In this document: one piece after another, positions 4,900 through 5,400 of the stretch | How positions within the stretch are numbered: the first letter of the stretch is position 1 | How the letters are laid out: each line of letters starts with the position of its first letter | Source of the DNA: Thermoplasmatota archaeon | Lineage (GTDB): Archaea; Thermoplasmatota; E2; JACPAO01; JAHFTW01 | Direction: 5' to 3' | Length of the DNA stretch: 5,400 nucleotides | NCBI GenBank assembly: GCA_028289805.1 | Contig: JANQNI010000146.1 | Coordinates: 1 to 5,400, forward strand | Translations under genes and position numbers: made by a program | Notes under the pieces: model-generated | The model's input: the letters and a program-made list of their open reading frames with translations, nothing else | Told to the model about the DNA's origin: nothing | Databases searched by the model: none

Positions 4900-5323
4900 A
4901 CCGCCCCGGCCCTGGCTCCTGAGCCCCGGCTGGAAGCGGGCCGTCGTCGCCCTGCAGGTGTTCCCCCTCCCCGGCCTCGGCGCCGTCCTGGCGGGCACCC
5001 GGAACCCCCACAGCGGCCTCCTGGGGCGCGGCGTGGCGCAGATGGCGCTCGTGGTCTTCGGCGCCTACCCCCTGCTGGTGCCCGGCGCCATCGGGCTGGC
5101 CTGGGCGGTCTACGACGCCGTGCGCATCGGCCGCTTCGCCCGGCCGCCGGGGCCACTGAGTCGGCCCACGCCGGACGCGCCGGCGGAGACGGTGGCGCCG
5201 ACGCAGGAGCAGAAGCGGGCCGAGACTGCGGCGCGCAGGGCGAAGCGGCGCGGGGCGCGGGAGGCGCGCCGCGCCGAGCGGCGCCGTCGGGACGAGGACG
5301 ACGACACCCGGTACGTCCCCTGA
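4892..5323 (+). CDS. Membrane protein D: TM2-like hairpin with a highly charged tail
   Basis: This 143-residue protein is of unknown function. Residues 15-80 hold two hydrophobic segments with the motif order FPLPGLGAVLAG (24-35), GRGVAQ (45-50) and GLAWAVYDAVRI (68-79). The W-x-x-Y-D ending is like that of TM2-domain proteins, while PLPGLG...AG...Q matches genes A-C, so D may link the two patterns. After a proline-rich linker (84-105) comes a tail dense in Arg, Lys and Ala (106-133), ending in acidic DEDDD (134-138). The tail is probably cytoplasmic and helical, and could bind nucleic acid, acidic lipid or a partner. The ATG lies inside the end of C (ATGCGTGA, 8-base overlap), which argues for coupled translation. 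A GGGG run sits three bases upstream, but no proper Shine-Dalgarno sequence is seen. It converges with the ABC permease, only 15 bases stop to stop. Confidence 0.75.
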   Translation: MREPPRPWLLSPGWKRAVVALQVFPLPGLGAVLAGTRNPHSGLLGRGVAQMALVVFGAYPLLVPGAIGLAWAVYDAVRIGRFARPPGPLSRPTPDAPAETVAPTQEQKRAETAARRAKRRGAREARRAERRRRDEDDDTRYVP

Positions 5324-5338
5324 ACCCCTGGCCTACGG

Positions 5339-5400
5339 TCACTCGGAGCGCAGCGTCTCCACCGGCTGCAACCGCGTGGCGCGCAGCGCCGGCATCAGCC
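5339..5400 (-). CDS. C-terminal end of a MacB/FtsX-type ABC transporter permease (partial)
   Basis: Reading from the right edge on the minus strand, the last 19 codons give LMPALRATRLQPVETLRSE and then TGA. This is the conserved ending of FtsX/MacB-like permeases (PAxRAxRLxPVEALR), which lies in the cytoplasm after the last membrane helix. Such proteins work with a MacB/LolD-type ATPase in export, lipoprotein handling or mechanotransmission. The rest of the gene, including any periplasmic-type domain, is outside the window, so the subfamily cannot be named. Confidence 0.75.
   Translation of the reverse strand, partial: LMPALRATRLQPVETLRSE

Noticed and set aside
4015..4998. Long minus-strand open frames opposite the A-D cluster
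   Set aside because: Biased composition and no recognisable motifs, whereas the plus-strand proteins share a conserved pattern among themselves.

Overview
The window is very GC-rich, with G or C in almost every third codon position, and densely coding. It is most likely from an archaeon. Most starts lack a Shine-Dalgarno sequence, and several (positions 20, 4040, 4337) have an AT-rich, TATA-like element centred about 26-28 bases upstream. That is the geometry of archaeal leaderless transcription; no bacterial -10/-35 pairs stand out. The lineage cannot be fixed from the sequence. A high-GC Thermoplasmatota-like or other euryarchaeal genome is my guess, and the bacterial-looking GalU and SucC sequences leave some doubt.

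Layout: (1) At the left edge, on the minus strand, are the first codons of a Rossmann-fold protein (MQVSIVG...), probably UDP-glucose 6-dehydrogenase. It is divergent from (2) galU (127-1020, +), a complete UTP-glucose-1-phosphate uridylyltransferase. (3) A 314-base convergent gap (1021-1334) holds a pyrimidine-rich terminator-like tract, a tandem duplication of a 40-base unit, and a run of eight G-tracts next to a GC hairpin. (4) On the minus strand lies a membrane family-2 glycosyltransferase (1335-2705). (5) A 92-base gap contains an 8-base inverted repeat. (6) Next, also on the minus strand, is sucC, the succinate-CoA ligase beta subunit (2798-3931), without a sucD beside it. (7) A 108-base divergent promoter region carries a perfect palindrome. 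(8) On the plus strand are four consecutive small membrane proteins, A to D (4040-5323), which share one short motif pattern (PWG...PGxGT...AG...LLQ...WxWxWG...FVKS). B/C and C/D overlap at their stop/start codons. (9) At the right edge, on the minus strand, are the last 19 codons of a MacB/FtsX-type ABC transporter permease.

How the genes fit together: GalU makes UDP-glucose, the putative UDP-glucose dehydrogenase would make UDP-glucuronate, and the membrane glycosyltransferase could use such nucleotide sugars to build a surface glycan. SucC belongs to the citric acid cycle and appears unrelated to this. The A-D cluster is the least understood part. It looks like a local expansion of a small two-helix membrane family resembling the TM2 and Spec3/Stum families, and it is the best candidate here for something undescribed.
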